From positions 30,340 through 94,339 of the forward strand of contig JAKMEY010000001.1 of the NCBI GenBank assembly GCA_022425725.1: a stretch of DNA of 64,000 nt, given 5' to 3'. Shown in pieces: positions 9,239 to 17,892 of this stretch (the first letter of the stretch is position 1; every line of letters starts with the position of its first letter). Position numbers and translations under genes: made by a program. The notes beneath the pieces are model-generated. The model did not search any database and was not told the DNA's origin. It was given only the letters and a program-made list of their open reading frames with translations. Origin of the DNA: Ilumatobacteraceae bacterium (lineage in GTDB: Bacteria; Actinomycetota; Acidimicrobiia; Acidimicrobiales; Ilumatobacteraceae).

Positions 9239-10345
9239 ATGGAATTCACCTGGACCGAAGAGCAGCAGACACTTCGCAAGGAGGCCCGCGAATTCGCCCG
9301 GGCCGCAGTTGAAAAGCACGGTTGGCATGCCGACTCGTGGATCAACGGTTACTCCAAAGAATTTGCTCGAGAGATGGGCGAAAAGGGCTGGATTGGCCTC
9401 ACATGGCCTGCCGAATACGGCGGTGGTGGACGCCCAGCAATCGATCGTCTCATCATTGGCGAAGAACTCATCGCAGCTGGAGCCCCTCTTGCTGCCATGT
9501 GGTTCGCTGACCGACAGATGGGCCCGGCACTCATCACCTTCGGTCGGGAAGATCAGCAGGCAGAGTTTTTGCCGAACATGCTCACTGGTGAAACCACCTG
9601 GTGCATCGGCATGTCCGAACCAAACTCTGGCAGCGACTTGGCATCACTTGTCACCTCCGCTCGGCGAGAAGGCGATGAGTTCGTCATCAACGGCCAAAAA
9701 ATCTGGACGTCGTTTGGCGCTCTCGCTGACTACTGCTATCTGATCTGCCGAACCTCATCAGAGGGCCCACCTCACGCAGGAATTAGTGAAGTCATCGTGC
9801 CGATGGACTCCGATGGCATCGAGGTTCGGACCATCAAAGACATGACGACCAACCGGCACTTCACCGAAGTATTTTTCACCGACGTCCGTGTGCCCGTTCA
9901 TAACCTCGTCGGCATTGAAGGCAACGCCTTCAAGCAGACGATGCGGCAACTTGAGCATGAGCGCGGCGGTATCGATCGTCTCGTCTCGAACCAAGCGATC
10001 TACCAGATGGCGGTTGAACGCGCCGACCGATCAGACCCTCTTATTCGCCAAGAAATTGCCGCCCTCGAGTCCGCGTACCGCATCGGTCGAATTCTTGTAA
10101 TCCGAGAGGTGCTGCAACAGGCACCTTCAGGGTTCTCGGCTGCGACGAAGTGTTTCTGCACCGAACATGAGTGGCGAGTTGCGCAGTTTGTTGCTCGGGT
10201 ACTTGGCCCCGAAGCCACCCTGTGGAACGAAACGACGAAGGCGATCGCATATGCCCCCGGCTACACCATCATGGGTGGCACCTCGAACGTGATGCGCAAC
10301 ATCCTCGGTGAGCGGGTTCTCGGTCTTCCCCGCGAACCTCGTTAA
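9239..10345 (+). CDS. acyl-CoA dehydrogenase family protein
   Basis: A 368-residue FAD-dependent acyl-CoA dehydrogenase. MEFTWTEEQQTLRKEAREFA begins the N-terminal helical domain, WCIGMSEPNSGSDLASL is the flavin/substrate-binding middle region, and MGGTSNVMRNILGERVLGLP is the C-terminal domain. The classical catalytic glutamate in a YEGT-type segment is replaced by glycine (IMGGTSN). This pattern is common in the heteromeric FadE-type dehydrogenases of actinobacteria that act on sterol side chains; whether this one is heteromeric cannot be seen. It starts 4 bases after citrate synthase and ends before a convergent terminator. Confidence 0.9.
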   Translation: MEFTWTEEQQTLRKEAREFARAAVEKHGWHADSWINGYSKEFAREMGEKGWIGLTWPAEYGGGGRPAIDRLIIGEELIAAGAPLAAMWFADRQMGPALITFGREDQQAEFLPNMLTGETTWCIGMSEPNSGSDLASLVTSARREGDEFVINGQKIWTSFGALADYCYLICRTSSEGPPHAGISEVIVPMDSDGIEVRTIKDMTTNRHFTEVFFTDVRVPVHNLVGIEGNAFKQTMRQLEHERGGIDRLVSNQAIYQMAVERADRSDPLIRQEIAALESAYRIGRILVIREVLQQAPSGFSAATKCFCTEHEWRVAQFVARVLGPEATLWNETTKAIAYAPGYTIMGGTSNVMRNILGERVLGLPREPR

Positions 10346-10367
10346 ATCGTTCCTCGTTCTTCTGACC

Positions 10368-10415
10368 AGCGCGCGCGGCCGTGTTCGCAACCAAAGTCCA
10401 CGTGCGCGCTCTTTT
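10368..10415 (+). terminator. hairpin terminator between convergent genes
   Basis: AGCGCGC (10368-10374) pairs with GCGCGCT (10404-10410), with an additional short inner GTG/CAC pairing, and is followed by TTTT at 10412-10415. It lies between the acyl-CoA dehydrogenase gene (plus) and the LLM oxidoreductase gene (minus). Confidence 0.6.
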
Positions 10416-10420
10416 GAGAC

Positions 10421-11467
10421 TCAGTCGATGATTTCGCGGAGTTTTTCCACGGTTGAGACAGCGTCGCCCCCGACCGGCGACACCGAAAGGTGGGTCACTC
10501 CCGCTTCTTTGTAGGCCGCCAACCGTTCTTTGATCTCACCGGCTGGGCCAACAAGGTTTGTCTTTTCGAGCATTTCTGCCGGTACCGCCCCAGCCGCACC
10601 AGACTTGTCGCCTGAGAGGTAGCGGTCTTGAATTTCGATCGCCTCATCGACGTATCCGTACTTTTGACAGATGGTGTTGTAGAAGTTCTTGTCCCGGGCG
10701 CCCATTCCGCCGACATACAGCGCAATGTTTGGTCGAGCCATGTCGAGGATTTGCTGCTTCTTTTCACCGACGAACTCGTCGCCGATTGCGACCATTCCCC
10801 CGGCTGAGATCTGAAGTTGACCGCGATCGGCATCACGCTTAGCGGTTCCTGCTTTCAATTCGTCTCCCCAGACCTGGTGAAACTTATCGGGGTCGAAGAA
10901 GATGGGAAGCCATCCGTCGGCATATTGAGCGGTCGCTGTAACCGAGAGACCCATAAGCGACGCCCAGAAGATCGGAATGTCATTTCGAACCGGGTGGTTG
11001 ATGATCTTCAGCGGCTTTCCGAGCCCGGTTCCTTGCCCCTCCGGTAACGGCACCTGAACGGTTGGACCGTCATAGACCACTGGTTCGCGTTTCCATGTCA
11101 TTCGGCAGACATTGATGTAGTCACGTATGCGTGCCATCGGCTTTTCGTACGGCACTCCGTGGAAGCCCTCGATGACCTGTGGGCCAGAGGCGCCAAGGCC
11201 AAGGATGAAACGGCCGCCGCTGACGAAGTCGAGGCCGGCTGCAGTTTGCGCGACGCATGTTGCAGTCCGTGAATAGACGTTGATAATTCCGGTGCCGATT
11301 TCAATCTTTGATGTCTTTGCTGCGAGGTAGCCGAGTTGGCTCACCGCATCAAAGCTGTATGCCTCCGGCACCCAGACAAGATCGAGCCCCGCGTTTTCGA
11401 GGTCACACACTTTCTGCACGTCGGCATGGAAGTCACCTGAGTAGTTGATCATCATCGAAAGCTTCAT
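10421..11467 (-). CDS. LLM class (luciferase-like) F420-dependent oxidoreductase
   Basis: A 348-residue TIM-barrel protein of the luciferase-like monooxygenase superfamily. The actinobacterial subgroup it resembles uses coenzyme F420 rather than FMN. Visible signatures are AGLDLVWVPEAYSFDAVS near residue 28, KIEIGTGIINVYSRTA near 54, and GRFILGLGASGPQVIEGFHG near 85. The C-terminal PAGEIKERLAAYKEAGVTHL segment is also typical. Substrate is unknown; relatives oxidise or reduce alcohols, enones and xenobiotics. The ATG start has TAGCGT 7 nt upstream on the minus strand, so it is probably leaderless and independently transcribed. A second, distant paralogue lies at 36306-37298. Confidence 0.85.
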   Translation of the reverse strand: MKLSMMINYSGDFHADVQKVCDLENAGLDLVWVPEAYSFDAVSQLGYLAAKTSKIEIGTGIINVYSRTATCVAQTAAGLDFVSGGRFILGLGASGPQVIEGFHGVPYEKPMARIRDYINVCRMTWKREPVVYDGPTVQVPLPEGQGTGLGKPLKIINHPVRNDIPIFWASLMGLSVTATAQYADGWLPIFFDPDKFHQVWGDELKAGTAKRDADRGQLQISAGGMVAIGDEFVGEKKQQILDMARPNIALYVGGMGARDKNFYNTICQKYGYVDEAIEIQDRYLSGDKSGAAGAVPAEMLEKTNLVGPAGEIKERLAAYKEAGVTHLSVSPVGGDAVSTVEKLREIID

Positions 11468-11474
11468 GTTGATG

Positions 11475-11480
11475 ACGCTA
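11475..11480 (-). promoter_or_regulatory. candidate -10 box of the LLM oxidoreductase gene (leaderless)
   Basis: On the minus strand TAGCGT lies 7 nt before the ATG at 11467, with no ribosome-binding site in between. Confidence 0.45.
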
Positions 11481-11543
11481 CGTCTTTGCAGGTGCGATCT
11501 CCCAACTGGAGGTCGCTACCGTCGTCGCTACCGGTCGACTCAG

Positions 11544-12311
11544 CTACGACTTGGGAGGCCGAGGAATGAATGCGCTCGTGCGATCGATATACGCCTGATA
11601 TTCAGGCTTACGACGCACGAGCGAACGCTCGAGAAGGGCAACGCCCGAAACTTTCAGCAATAAGACATTCATTACAGCGGCACCAATGAGCCCCCACACG
11701 CCAACACTTACCGAGCATGCGACGATCGCAATTCCCCACCACACGCAGGTATCACCGAAGTAGTTCGGATGCCGCGTGTATCGCCACAAACCTGCATCAA
11801 GCACTTTTCCTTGATTCGCTGAATCTGCCTTGAATCGCGAGAGCTGAATGTCACCGACCACTTCGAAATACAGGCCGACGGCCCACAGCATTACCCCGAT
11901 CACCGCAAGCACTCCGATTGAGCCCTCGGCGCGATGCGACAACTGGACAGGCAACGACACGACCCACATCAGCGTCCCCTGAAGCGTGTACACCGTTAAG
12001 AAACTGATGAGGGGAAACGCCTGGCCCCATCGTTTCCTCATTGCGACGTAGCGATAATCCTCGCCATGCCCAAGATTTCTTCGAGCGAGATACAGGCACA
12101 GGCGGAGACCCCACAACAACGTCATGAGCCATAACAGCGTGTCGAGACTTGATTTCGCGTCGTCTGCAATCCATAACACCGTCGCCACGGTCGCGAAGCC
12201 GAGACCCCACGAGATGTCAACGATTGACGCGTCCTTGATTGCGACGCTAATCAGCCACGTCGCAACCATCAAGATCGCGATTGTCAGCGCTGCCAGTAAC
12301 AGTTCGTTCAT
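11544..12311 (-). CDS. DUF1295 integral membrane protein (steroid-reductase/ICMT-like fold)
   Basis: A 255-residue membrane protein with about six hydrophobic segments. It carries the signature KVLDAGLWRYTRHPNYFGD near residue 168, shared by DUF1295 proteins and, more distantly, by steroid 5-alpha-reductases and isoprenylcysteine methyltransferases. The early VDISWGLGF segment is also typical of DUF1295. The function is unproven in bacteria; a role in lipid or isoprenoid modification is inferred from the fold. Its ATG overlaps the stop of the upstream acyltransferase gene as ATGA, so the two are translationally coupled, which fits a shared role in membrane lipid chemistry. Confidence 0.82.
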   Translation of the reverse strand: MNELLLAALTIAILMVATWLISVAIKDASIVDISWGLGFATVATVLWIADDAKSSLDTLLWLMTLLWGLRLCLYLARRNLGHGEDYRYVAMRKRWGQAFPLISFLTVYTLQGTLMWVVSLPVQLSHRAEGSIGVLAVIGVMLWAVGLYFEVVGDIQLSRFKADSANQGKVLDAGLWRYTRHPNYFGDTCVWWGIAIVACSVSVGVWGLIGAAVMNVLLLKVSGVALLERSLVRRKPEYQAYIDRTSAFIPRPPKS

Positions 12312-13315
12312 GATGTCTTCCTTAGTTGTTCGTCAACTTCACTATCCATCTTTGCCCAAATGTCATCGAGCCATCCGCCATTGACATCGGGAAGTGACGA
12401 CCGTTGCAGCCGCCGTGCCCGAAATACGATCTGCACATTGTTGCGCCCAAGTGCCGTAATGACCCCGCCGAATGTCGACAGCCCATCGAAACCGGTATGC
12501 CACGCAATCACGAGGTCAGCGTCAGGAGCACCGTCAAGCAATGCGAGCGTCCCACTCGGACGCACTGGGATCAGATGCTGAAGGACTTCGGTGGCTGCGA
12601 GGCGCTCGGGCGATTGATCACGAATCTTCTCTACTGCCCGCTTGCGTTTCGCATCACTCGAACGTGTCCCCTCGGGAAAGATGACAGCAACATCTGAAGC
12701 GGCAAGGTCACCTGACAGTCTGGTGACTGCTGCGAGTTCATTGGCTGATTGATGTGAACCTCGATCAACGAAATAGTTGGGTACTCGTAAACCCACGATG
12801 TCGAGGCATGGATCCCACAACAATTCACGCTTCAAGACATACCGGGGTGATAACCCTCGGTTGGTGCAGATCACCCAGGCAGAGACCAACGAGTCAGCGA
12901 GACTCGCATGCCGACACAGCACCACCGCATTTCCCTCGTTGAATGCGTCAGTGTCGTCGACGTCGATTGTTGCACGCATCGCAACACGCAGACCGGTCAT
13001 CAATTTGCCAGCCCACCATCCCATCAACCGATAGTGCAGCACTTGATTTTTTGACTGGCCTGACATCCACAGCCCAAGCGAAATGATCACTCCAGCGCAT
13101 TCGATGATTGACCAATACCACCCAAACAGCAACAGCCGAGCGAGAGGAAACCGCCACCGCAACCGCACACCATCAATGGCAATGGCGATAGCGATCCACA
13201 TCGGCGCGCTTATCGTTGCGACGATCGCCACCACCACCAGGGCGCTCACACTGATCGAACGTCGTTTCAGGCGCGCCTGAAACGAGGCGTAATCAGGAGG
13301 TTGTTGTCGACTCAT
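12308..13315 (-). CDS. 1-acylglycerol-3-phosphate acyltransferase-like (PlsC domain) membrane protein
   Basis: A 335-residue protein with two N-terminal hydrophobic segments (about residues 20-55 and 60-85) followed by a PlsC-type acyltransferase domain. The catalytic HX4D motif is seen as RHASLADS near residue 137, and the glycerophosphate-binding motif as FPEGTRSS near residue 215. It probably acylates a lysophospholipid or another lipid alcohol at the membrane. The acceptor is unknown; the C-terminal ~90 residues are not typical of PlsC itself. The gene overlaps larE upstream by 23 bases and DUF1295 downstream by 4, so it sits in a tight minus-strand operon. Confidence 0.82.
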   Translation of the reverse strand: MSRQQPPDYASFQARLKRRSISVSALVVVAIVATISAPMWIAIAIAIDGVRLRWRFPLARLLLFGWYWSIIECAGVIISLGLWMSGQSKNQVLHYRLMGWWAGKLMTGLRVAMRATIDVDDTDAFNEGNAVVLCRHASLADSLVSAWVICTNRGLSPRYVLKRELLWDPCLDIVGLRVPNYFVDRGSHQSANELAAVTRLSGDLAASDVAVIFPEGTRSSDAKRKRAVEKIRDQSPERLAATEVLQHLIPVRPSGTLALLDGAPDADLVIAWHTGFDGLSTFGGVITALGRNNVQIVFRARRLQRSSLPDVNGGWLDDIWAKMDSEVDEQLRKTS

Positions 13316-14138
13316 GAGGATTTAACGACCCCGAACGGAACCCTCCAAGGTCAACTGTTACATAGCGGAATCCCAACACAAGTAGTCGCTGTTCAACGTG
13401 ATCACGGGCATCGATAACGCTCTGGAGGTCACCCTGCTCAACTTCGATACGAGCGACTTCGCCATGATGCCGCACGCGGCACGAACGGATACCGAGGTCG
13501 TGCAGCACCTGTTCAGCTCGCTCCACCTTTGAGAGAATTTCAACGGTCACCTCGGTGCCGAACGGAATTCGACTTGCAAGGCATGCGGCTGCTGGTTTAT
13601 CCCATGTTTCGAGCTTGAACGACCGGGACAGTTCGCGAATCTCGACCTTCGACAGACCTGCTTCGACAAAGGGGAATCGCGCTCCGGCTTCAGATGCAGC
13701 CTGCTGTCCTGGACGATGGTCATCGAGATCGTCGAGGTTGACGCCCAACACCACCGTCGCCCCAGAATCGACAAACGGCTGAAGAGCATCCATAAGCGCT
13801 GACTTGCAATGAAAGCACCGGTCGATGTCATTGCGCCGATATGCGGCCTGCTCCATCTCATCAGTTGTCACTGCAACCCAGTCAAGGTTCCATGCCTCGG
13901 CGAGACGCGAACAATCATCAAATTCAGAGCCGGCAAGTGATGGCGACACCGCTGTTACCGCAGTCGCAGTCACACCAGCGGTAGAGGCAGCCACATATGC
14001 AAGAAGGGAAGAATCGGCTCCACCACTAAACGCAACGACCACATGCTGCATCTCTAAAAAAGCCTCACGGAGGGCTGCCAACTTGTCGGAGAGATCAGTG
14101 CTCAGCACAGTCGACGCAGCAGTAGGTCCCACGTCCAT
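13293..14138 (-). CDS. larE: ATP-dependent sacrificial sulfur transferase LarE-like protein
   Basis: LarE proteins activate a pyridinium dinucleotide by adenylation and insert sulfur taken from their own cysteine to build the nickel-pincer cofactor of lactate racemase. Visible motifs are the PP-loop FSGGADSSLL near residue 37, RCFHCKSALMD, NLDDLDDHRPGQQA, and KPAAACLASRIPFG, whose cysteine probably corresponds to the sulfur donor. Start ATG 14138 avoids overlap with typA; the frame is open upstream to 14237, so a longer form is possible. No larB, larC or racemase is in the window. It lies between typA and the PlsC-like gene. Confidence 0.82.
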   Translation of the reverse strand: MDVGPTAASTVLSTDLSDKLAALREAFLEMQHVVVAFSGGADSSLLAYVAASTAGVTATAVTAVSPSLAGSEFDDCSRLAEAWNLDWVAVTTDEMEQAAYRRNDIDRCFHCKSALMDALQPFVDSGATVVLGVNLDDLDDHRPGQQAASEAGARFPFVEAGLSKVEIRELSRSFKLETWDKPAAACLASRIPFGTEVTVEILSKVERAEQVLHDLGIRSCRVRHHGEVARIEVEQGDLQSVIDARDHVEQRLLVLGFRYVTVDLGGFRSGSLNPHESTTTS

Positions 14139-14163
14139 ATCCTGCCAGATCAGCACCGATGGT

Positions 14164-15999
14164 TTAGGACGTTGCCCGAGAACGAGCCTGCCGAATTCGC
14201 TCTTGCGGGTCGAGGTAGACCTTTCGTAGGCGTACATGCGCCGGAGTTACCTCCACGCATTCGTCACTTGCAATGAACTCGAGAGCTTGCTCAAGCGACA
14301 TCTGACGGTGGGGGGTGAGTTTGACAGTCTCGTCTGCTGAGGAAGCTCGCATATTCGTGAGCTTCTTCTCACGACAAATATTCACTTCCATATCTCCTGC
14401 ACGCGAATTCTCACCGATGATCATTCCCTCGTAAACCTCTGTCCCTGGCGGAATGAGCATCGTTGAACGCTCCTGAAGATTAATCATCGCGTATGTCGTC
14501 GCAGGACCGGTTCGGTCCGCCACCAACGACCCTCGTTCGCGTGACCTGATATCTCCCGCCCATGGCTCGTAACCCTCAAACACGTGGCTGATCACCCCAG
14601 TTCCACGAGTTTCGGTCAAGAATTCTGTTCTGAAGCCGATCAAACCTCTCGCAGGTACGAGATATTCAAGACGCACCCAGCCGAGGCCATGGTTTGCCAT
14701 GTTTTCCATGCGTCCGCGACGCACGGCGAGGAGTTGCGTGACCGTACCGAGATGTTCTTCTGGGACGTCAATAGTGACGCGCTCAACCGGTTCGTGTCGC
14801 TTCTCATCAATCGTTCGAGTGACGACCTCTGGTTTACCGACAGTGAGTTCGAAACCCTCTCGTCGCATCGTTTCGATGAGCACTGCGAGTTGCAGTTCGC
14901 CACGGGCGAGAACTTCCCATGCGTCTGGGCGTTCGGTTTGGTGAACCCGAAGCGAAACGTTTCCGATGAGCTCCTGTTCAAGGCGGCTTTTCACGAGACG
15001 AGCGGTGAGTCGATCACCATTCCTGCCGGCAAGCGGGGAGGTGTTAATTCCGATCGTCATCGACAACGCAGGTTCGTCAACGGTGATGACCGGGAGAGGT
15101 GTTGGATGCTCAATGTCGGCAAGGGTTTCGCCGATGGTGATGTTGTCGATACCTGCCACCGCAACAAGGTCACCAGCCGATGCTGATTCGACAGACACTC
15201 GCTCAAGGTGCTGAGTGAGGAAGAGTTCAACAACTTTCGCTCGTACGGTTGTTCCGTCAGCCCGGCACCACGCGACCTGCTGACCACGATGAATTTCCCC
15301 TTCGATCACTCGGCAGAGCGCGAGGCGCCCGAGATAGGGGCTCGCGTCAAGGTTCGTGACCCACGCTTGCAGTGGTGCTCCCTCGGTGAAGGCAGGGGCT
15401 GGAACGGTACTCACGATCGTCTCGAACAGAGGCGTGAGATCGGTGCCGCTGGTGTTCTCCTCTACCGACGCCCAGCCCGAGCGACCCGAGGAGTACACGA
15501 TAGGAAAGTCGAGTTGGTCAGCGTCAGCGTCGAGGTCGAGGAACAGTTCGTATACCTCGTCGACCACTGCCGAGATTCGGGCATCAGGTCGGTCAACTTT
15601 GTTGATGACGAGGATGACCGGTAGGTGCTGTGCAAGCGCTTTGCGCAGCACGAAACGTGTCTGAGGCAACGGGCCCTCGGCGGCATCGACGAGCAAGATG
15701 ATGCCGTCGACCATGGTGAGCGCACGTTCAACCTCACCGCCAAAATCGGCGTGCCCTGGGGTGTCGACGATGTTGAACGTGATGTCGTTCCACACCAGCG
15801 ATGTGTTCTTTGCGAGGATTGTGATTCCTTTTTCGCGTTCGAGGTCCATTGAATCCATGACGCGTTCGGCGACGGTCTCGTTGACTCGGAACGCGCCCGA
15901 TTGCTGCAGCATCGAGTCAACAAGGGTGGTTTTGCCGTGGTCGACGTGGGCGACGATTGCGATGTTGCGGAGATCTTCTCTCTTCGATGTGGGGGGCAC
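14164..15999 (-). CDS. typA: translational GTPase TypA/BipA
   Basis: A 611-residue ribosome-associated GTPase of the EF-G-like family that assists translation or 50S assembly, often important under stress. All G motifs are visible: AHVDHGKTTLVDSM (G1), EREKGITI (G2 region), VDTPGHADFGGEVER (G3), NKVDRPDAR (G4) and SSGRSGWAS (G5). The C-terminal domain shows the TypA-specific LVPARGLIGFRTEFLTETRG. Length is normal. The start is GTG (15999), followed by PPTSKREDLRNIAIVAHVDH; TAGCGT lies 9 nt upstream. It heads the typA-larE-plsC-DUF1295 minus-strand operon. Confidence 0.96.
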   Translation of the reverse strand: MPPTSKREDLRNIAIVAHVDHGKTTLVDSMLQQSGAFRVNETVAERVMDSMDLEREKGITILAKNTSLVWNDITFNIVDTPGHADFGGEVERALTMVDGIILLVDAAEGPLPQTRFVLRKALAQHLPVILVINKVDRPDARISAVVDEVYELFLDLDADADQLDFPIVYSSGRSGWASVEENTSGTDLTPLFETIVSTVPAPAFTEGAPLQAWVTNLDASPYLGRLALCRVIEGEIHRGQQVAWCRADGTTVRAKVVELFLTQHLERVSVESASAGDLVAVAGIDNITIGETLADIEHPTPLPVITVDEPALSMTIGINTSPLAGRNGDRLTARLVKSRLEQELIGNVSLRVHQTERPDAWEVLARGELQLAVLIETMRREGFELTVGKPEVVTRTIDEKRHEPVERVTIDVPEEHLGTVTQLLAVRRGRMENMANHGLGWVRLEYLVPARGLIGFRTEFLTETRGTGVISHVFEGYEPWAGDIRSRERGSLVADRTGPATTYAMINLQERSTMLIPPGTEVYEGMIIGENSRAGDMEVNICREKKLTNMRASSADETVKLTPHRQMSLEQALEFIASDECVEVTPAHVRLRKVYLDPQERIRQARSRATS

Positions 16000-16019
16000 A
16001 AGGAAAGGACGCTATCGAG

Positions 16020-16673
16020 TTAGTTGAGCGTTGGGCGCTCTCCATAACGATCAAGATGGATTGAGCGGCGAACATCTTTGCGAGGTGCGCGACCAAAGTT
16101 GCCGGTCGGGTAACCGACGGGGATATGAGCCGCTATTTCAAAGCGCTCAGGGTCAGCACCTATGACCTCAAGTGCCTCAGCCTGATATACCCGGATGACA
16201 GTGGTGAACGCTGTTCCGAGCCCGAGGCTTCTCGCAGCGATACAGAAGTTCTGCACCGCCGGGTAGACGCTGCCGTCGAGGCGTCCAATGTCGACGACAC
16301 CCTCTTCATCGTGAAACCCCCACGGGATGATCGGCTGCAGAAACAGCACATGAACCGGAACATCACCGATTGTCTGCGCGAGATCTTGTGACGCTTTTCT
16401 TGTGCGTTCATAGGTCAATTGATCTTGCTCAGTGCGGAAGACCGGTTCTGGCAAACACTTCTCGTAGCGCTCAAATGCTTGACGGTAAATGTCAGCAAGC
16501 GCATGGCGTACTTCAGGAGATCTCACGACAATGTATTGCTGGGGCTGGACGTTCCCGCCCGAGGGAGCCTGCTGGGCCGCCTCAAGACATTGCATAAGCA
16601 GTTTGTCAGGAACCGGTTCGTCTGAATATCGACGCATCGCCCGAGTCGTGAGAATCGCGTCCATTGCATCCAT
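16020..16673 (-). CDS. nitroreductase family protein
   Basis: A 217-residue FMN-binding nitroreductase-fold protein. LTTRAMRRYSDEPVPD at the N-terminus and APSGGNVQPQQYIVV near residue 36 are the FMN-binding segments, and AARSLGLGTAFTTVI marks the C-terminal half. Substrate unknown. A GGGAG ribosome-binding site lies 7 nt before the ATG at 16673. It follows the acyl-CoA-dehydrogenase-like flavoenzyme gene by 10 bases, so the two are cotranscribed. Because that neighbour resembles reduced-flavin-dependent monooxygenases, this protein could be its flavin reductase; this is inference. Confidence 0.84.
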   Translation of the reverse strand: MDAMDAILTTRAMRRYSDEPVPDKLLMQCLEAAQQAPSGGNVQPQQYIVVRSPEVRHALADIYRQAFERYEKCLPEPVFRTEQDQLTYERTRKASQDLAQTIGDVPVHVLFLQPIIPWGFHDEEGVVDIGRLDGSVYPAVQNFCIAARSLGLGTAFTTVIRVYQAEALEVIGADPERFEIAAHIPVGYPTGNFGRAPRKDVRRSIHLDRYGERPTLN

Positions 16674-16683
16674 TGTGAACTCC

Positions 16684-17829
16684 CTAGATCATTGATGACT
16701 CGAAATCGAGCCCGAGGTGGTGGCGGCCGAGCGTCTCAAAGAGCCGTGGAGCAACCATGATGTGTTGCGGGATCACCGAAAGGTTCCGTAGACACCTCCC
16801 CAACACGCTGGTGTCGTATACGGCAGCACCGCCGGAAAGGCGGAACATTTCCGAGCCGATCGCAGCAGACTCTTCAACGACAAGAGCTGCTGCGCCGCGT
16901 ATCCGAACCCGCGCCGCGAGGGGAACCTTCTCACCCTGTTCGACGATGCGATCTGCTGCTTCAACGCTGCGGAATAACTCGCCTCCACATGCGTCGAGGC
17001 GTGCTCGAGCCCGGGCAATCACCGATTGCACCGATGACTGCTCGGCGAGCAGACGTTGAGAAAACTGTGGTGCGCGCTCATTCGCCAGATCAACTGTTTC
17101 TGACCAGGCTCGTTCTGCGATTCCGAGAGCAACAGCGGCAACGCCAGCACCCAAGATAGAAAAATTTGGGAGAAGAACCCGTGAATCAGATGACGTCGGC
17201 GTCGCCCCCAGTTGAGGAATCGTTCGTTCGGGTGGAACGAACACTTCGTTCATCTCAAAGTCAACTGAGCCTGTTCCTCGCATCCCCACCGTCTGCCACG
17301 TGTCATGGGCCTTAACATCGCTACGAGGGACCACGACCGTCACGCGTTTTCCATCATCAAAGGTGACCCCGGCTACCACCCAGTCACAGTGCGCAAGTCC
17401 ACTGCCCCATTGCCAACGGCCAGACACCGTGAGTCCATCATCGGTGGGTGTTCCAACTCCATTGGGGGCAAAGACGCCACCAACCGCGGTTGCGCTTCCA
17501 AAGGTCGATCGTGCAACTTCGGTGTCGAGGAACCCTGCCAGCAGACAGGTCGATGTTGAAATCATCGAACACCATCCGGCGGCACCATCATGAAATGCGA
17601 TCGAACTCAAGGCAGCGAGCGCTGCCTCGGGCCGATGGGGTGTGCCACCGACATCTGCTGGCAACAACATCGTGAACAGACCAGCACCACTCAGCGCTTC
17701 CACGGTCGAGGGCGGTAGTGCTCTTGCGGCGTCGGCTTCGTTCGCACCCGCCGAAACAACTGGCGCTGCTTTTTCAATCGCAACGCAGAGAGGCTCGGTC
17801 AGCCAGTCAATGTACGAGGAGGACTCCAC
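16684..17829 (-). CDS. acyl-CoA dehydrogenase-like flavoprotein (HsaA/HpaH-type, group D monooxygenase-like)
   Basis: A 381-residue protein of the acyl-CoA dehydrogenase superfamily. The sequence pattern is nearer to flavin-dependent hydroxylases such as HsaA than to true dehydrogenases: LFTMLLPADVGGTPHRPEA near residue 52, GAAGWCSMI, GRWQWGSGLAHCDWVVAG near 137, and DTWQTVGMRGTGSVDFEM near 175. Such hydroxylases take reduced flavin from a partner reductase and oxygenate aromatic or sterol-derived substrates. The GTG start at 17829 has TACTCT 6 nt upstream. The nitroreductase gene follows 10 bases on and could supply reduced flavin. Dehydrogenase activity remains possible. Confidence 0.8.
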   Translation of the reverse strand: MESSSYIDWLTEPLCVAIEKAAPVVSAGANEADAARALPPSTVEALSGAGLFTMLLPADVGGTPHRPEAALAALSSIAFHDGAAGWCSMISTSTCLLAGFLDTEVARSTFGSATAVGGVFAPNGVGTPTDDGLTVSGRWQWGSGLAHCDWVVAGVTFDDGKRVTVVVPRSDVKAHDTWQTVGMRGTGSVDFEMNEVFVPPERTIPQLGATPTSSDSRVLLPNFSILGAGVAAVALGIAERAWSETVDLANERAPQFSQRLLAEQSSVQSVIARARARLDACGGELFRSVEAADRIVEQGEKVPLAARVRIRGAAALVVEESAAIGSEMFRLSGGAAVYDTSVLGRCLRNLSVIPQHIMVAPRLFETLGRHHLGLDFESSMI

Positions 17830-17835
17830 GTCATG

Positions 17836-17841
17836 AGAGTA
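17836..17841 (-). promoter_or_regulatory. candidate -10 box of the HsaA-like gene (leaderless)
   Basis: On the minus strand TACTCT lies 6 nt before the GTG start at 17829; there is no ribosome-binding site between them. Confidence 0.45.
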
Positions 17842-17892
17842 GATGAGAGTTCACCACTCGGGCGTCGTTGGGGCTCCGCCGCTCGACCCCGG

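Noticed and set aside
14584..15186. Plus-strand 200-residue frame antisense to typA
   Set aside because: Shadow of the highly conserved typA gene; no domain recognisable.
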